The position numbers and the translations under genes were made by a program. The notes beneath the pieces were generated by a model. The model ran no database searches, had not been told where the DNA came from, and worked only from the letters and a program-made list of their open reading frames with translations. Below are positions 28,175 to 29,350 of a DNA stretch of 29,350 nt, one piece after another. The stretch lies in NCBI GenBank assembly GCA_964508185.1, contig CAZDSS010000025.1, forward strand, positions 1 to 29,350. Direction: 5' to 3'. Source of the stretch: CAZDSS01 sp964508185 (GTDB lineage Bacteria > Pseudomonadota > Alphaproteobacteria > Sphingomonadales > Govanellaceae). Position 1 is the first letter of the stretch; each line of letters begins with the position of its first letter.

Positions 28175-28953
28175 TCGGCGCCGATGCGGCGGGCATCCAG
28201 TACGGGCCCGCTTTCCCCTTCCTGAAGAATGAGCGCGTGGGCCGCGCCCGCGACCCGGGCGAGATCCCTGGCCGACAGATGAAGCTTCAGGCTTTCTCCC
28301 TCCCAGCGGGCGAGGGGCTCATGCCCGCGCACCACATTGTGATAGATGATGGTCCGCCCGCCGTTCTCGCCCTCGGCGATCTCGACCTCGTGCTCCGGGT
28401 CGAAGCCGACGAGCCACAGGGTGGCCGACGAAACGTCGCCTGCATCGGGAAGCTCGAGGGAAAATCCGTCCGCTTCCGCGGCAAGCTTGATGACGGGGTT
28501 TGCGGCGCTTTCCCGCCGCTCGGCGATCGCGGCATCCAGCTCTGCCCGCCGCGAGCCGATGAGCTGCACCCGGCCGTCGACGACGGCCTGCGGGGTATAG
28601 ACGCCGGTCACCCCCAGGCTTCGCCCGTAGGCGCGCTGGCGTTCGGTGTTCTCGGGCCGCGCCAGCGTATCGCGCCAGCCGAGATAATCCCAGTAATCCA
28701 CCGCCCAGGTGAGCGCCATCAGCCCGGGCTCCTGCGCAAGTTCCGCGAGGATCGCATCGGCCGGCGGGCAAGAGGCGCAGCCCTGGCTCGTGAACAGTTC
28801 GATGACGGTAAGCGGCGCGGCGTCCTGCCGCCCCTCGTCACCGGCAAGGGCATTGCCCCCACCGGTGGCGAGGCCCGTCAGACAGGAGAGCGTCAGACAG
28901 GAAGCGGCAAGAAGAACGCCTGAGGCGAATCTGGCAGCAGGGCGGATCATCAT
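28171..28953 (-). CDS. DUF1223 family exported thioredoxin-like protein
   Basis: A 260-aa protein with an N-terminal signal peptide (about 1-38, ending GGNALA) and a DUF1223 thioredoxin-like domain. VIELFTSQGCASCPPADAILAEL carries the CxxC pair Cys59 and Cys62, followed by WAVDYWDYLGWRDTLARPENTERQRAYG and VYTPQAVVDGR. The last has the cis-Pro-like TPQ position of thioredoxin folds. The remaining C-terminal half is strand-rich. Likely periplasmic and redox-linked, but the family function is not established. Start: two adjacent ATGs (28953 and 28950), neither with a clear ribosome site. The stop overlaps that of the convergent membrane gene at CTAG (28171-28174). Confidence 0.92.
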   Translation of the reverse strand: MMIRPAARFASGVLLAASCLTLSCLTGLATGGGNALAGDEGRQDAAPLTVIELFTSQGCASCPPADAILAELAQEPGLMALTWAVDYWDYLGWRDTLARPENTERQRAYGRSLGVTGVYTPQAVVDGRVQLIGSRRAELDAAIAERRESAANPVIKLAAEADGFSLELPDAGDVSSATLWLVGFDPEHEVEIAEGENGGRTIIYHNVVRGHEPLARWEGESLKLHLSARDLARVAGAAHALILQEGESGPVLDARRIGAD

Positions 28954-29022
28954 CCGAGCTTAGGTTCATGCCCCCGCCCCGACCAATCACAGTGTGGTGA
29001 AGCGGGGCCTTGCGCCCGCAAG

Positions 29023-29054
29023 AAAAAAGGCGCCGACCCTGCGGCCGGCGCCTT
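29023..29054 (-). terminator. Rho-independent terminator of acnA
   Basis: On the minus strand AAGGCGCCG (29054-29046) pairs with CGGCGCCTT (29035-29027) over nine bases around a 10-nt loop, followed by a T-run of six in total (29028-29023). It begins 24 nt after the acnA stop codon. Confidence 0.9.
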
Positions 29055-29077
29055 CTTCCGATCCTCGATCCGATCTC

Positions 29078-29350
29078 TTACGCGGCGAGGCTCCGCAGCA
29101 CGTAGTGCAGGATGCCGCCGTGGCGGAAATATTCCACCTCGTTCACCGTATCGATGCGGCAGAGGAGGGTGATCTCCTTCTTCCGGCCGTCCGCGTAGGT
29201 GATGGTGCACTTCACGTCCTGACGCGGCGTGATGTTGCCTTCGATGCCGGTGATGTCGAAGGTTTCGGTGCCGGTGAGGCCCAGGGTCTCGCGGTTGTCG
29301 CCGTCCTTGAAGGTGAGCGGCAGCACGCCCATGCCGACGAGGTTCGAACG
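29078..29350 (-). CDS. acnA: Aconitate hydratase AcnA, C-terminal 90 residues (5' part outside window)
   Basis: The visible 90 codons read RSNLVGMGVLPLTF, then NRETLGLTGTETFDI, a strand region with YADGRKKEITLLCRIDT, and the C-terminus VEYFRHGGILHYVLRSLAA. This is the end of domain 4 of the AcnA/IRP-type aconitase. Its Arg-Ser-Asn-Leu active-site loop at the window edge binds the substrate carboxylate. Aconitase is a cytosolic 4Fe-4S enzyme interconverting citrate and isocitrate in the TCA cycle; the cluster cysteines lie in the missing part. A strong terminator follows. Confidence 0.95.
   Translation of the reverse strand, partial: RSNLVGMGVLPLTFKDGDNRETLGLTGTETFDITGIEGNITPRQDVKCTITYADGRKKEITLLCRIDTVNEVEYFRHGGILHYVLRSLAA

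Noticed and set aside
1..29350. tRNA, rRNA, CRISPR arrays, insertion sequences, phage or toxin-antitoxin genes.
   Set aside because: None could be recognised by reading. Gene density, strand runs and composition look like ordinary core chromosome throughout.

Overview
The window is about 29 kb of high-GC DNA that is almost fully coding. It looks like a chromosomal segment of a free-living, probably flagellated alphaproteobacterium. The support is the DUF2794 protein, the 63-aa CHCC zinc-finger protein overlapping polA, a FlaEY-like flagellar-type protein, TonB-dependent uptake, and sigma-54-type -24/-12 promoter sequences. I saw no rRNA, tRNA, CRISPR array, insertion sequence, phage gene or integration scar. 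The species cannot be fixed from the sequence.

Layout. (1) 1-2000, minus strand: a compact run yggT-like > DUF167 > folD > mscL, with mscL cut by the window edge. (2) 2228-6221, plus: a membrane PAS-GGDEF-EAL protein, whose GGDEF looks catalytically degraded and whose EAL looks intact, followed almost without gap by a Wzi-like outer-membrane capsule-assembly protein. (3) 6345-9645, plus: a 965-aa protein with a beta-propeller-like repeat block flanked by flagellin/hook-like modules, then a small exported FliL-like protein. A -24/-12 (sigma-54-like) promoter precedes the pair. (4) 9655-13365: an SDR dehydrogenase and a TonB-dependent receptor, divergent, with two long inverted repeats between them. 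(5) 13439-16413, minus: polA preceded by and overlapping the zinc-finger gene. (6) 16553-19145, plus: an ABC-2-type ATPase without a permease beside it, then nadB. (7) 19149-20255, minus: O-methyltransferase > DUF2794. (8) 20586-25266, plus: a Gld-like ABC operon (ATPase, permease, GldG-like, DUF4340), then htpG (25328-27226) with a possible heat-shock promoter. (9) 27428-28174, plus: an unknown multi-pass membrane protein behind a near-perfect sigma-54 promoter. (10) 28171-29350, minus: a DUF1223 thioredoxin-like protein and the 3' end of acnA with its terminator.

Most genes are ordinary housekeeping or envelope genes. The most interesting parts are the non-coding signals: two -24/-12 promoters, one with a perfect 16-bp palindrome at enhancer distance; the paired inverted repeats in the SDR/TonB-receptor intergenic region; and a 19-20-bp hairpin at 20367-20432 whose loop is a canonical G-quadruplex motif on the minus strand. 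Among proteins, the propeller-within-flagellin-like protein and the likely phosphodiesterase-only GGDEF/EAL protein next to a capsule gene stand out. I found no clear undescribed multi-gene system; the FlaEY-like/FliL-like pair plus the second sigma-54 target is the nearest candidate.
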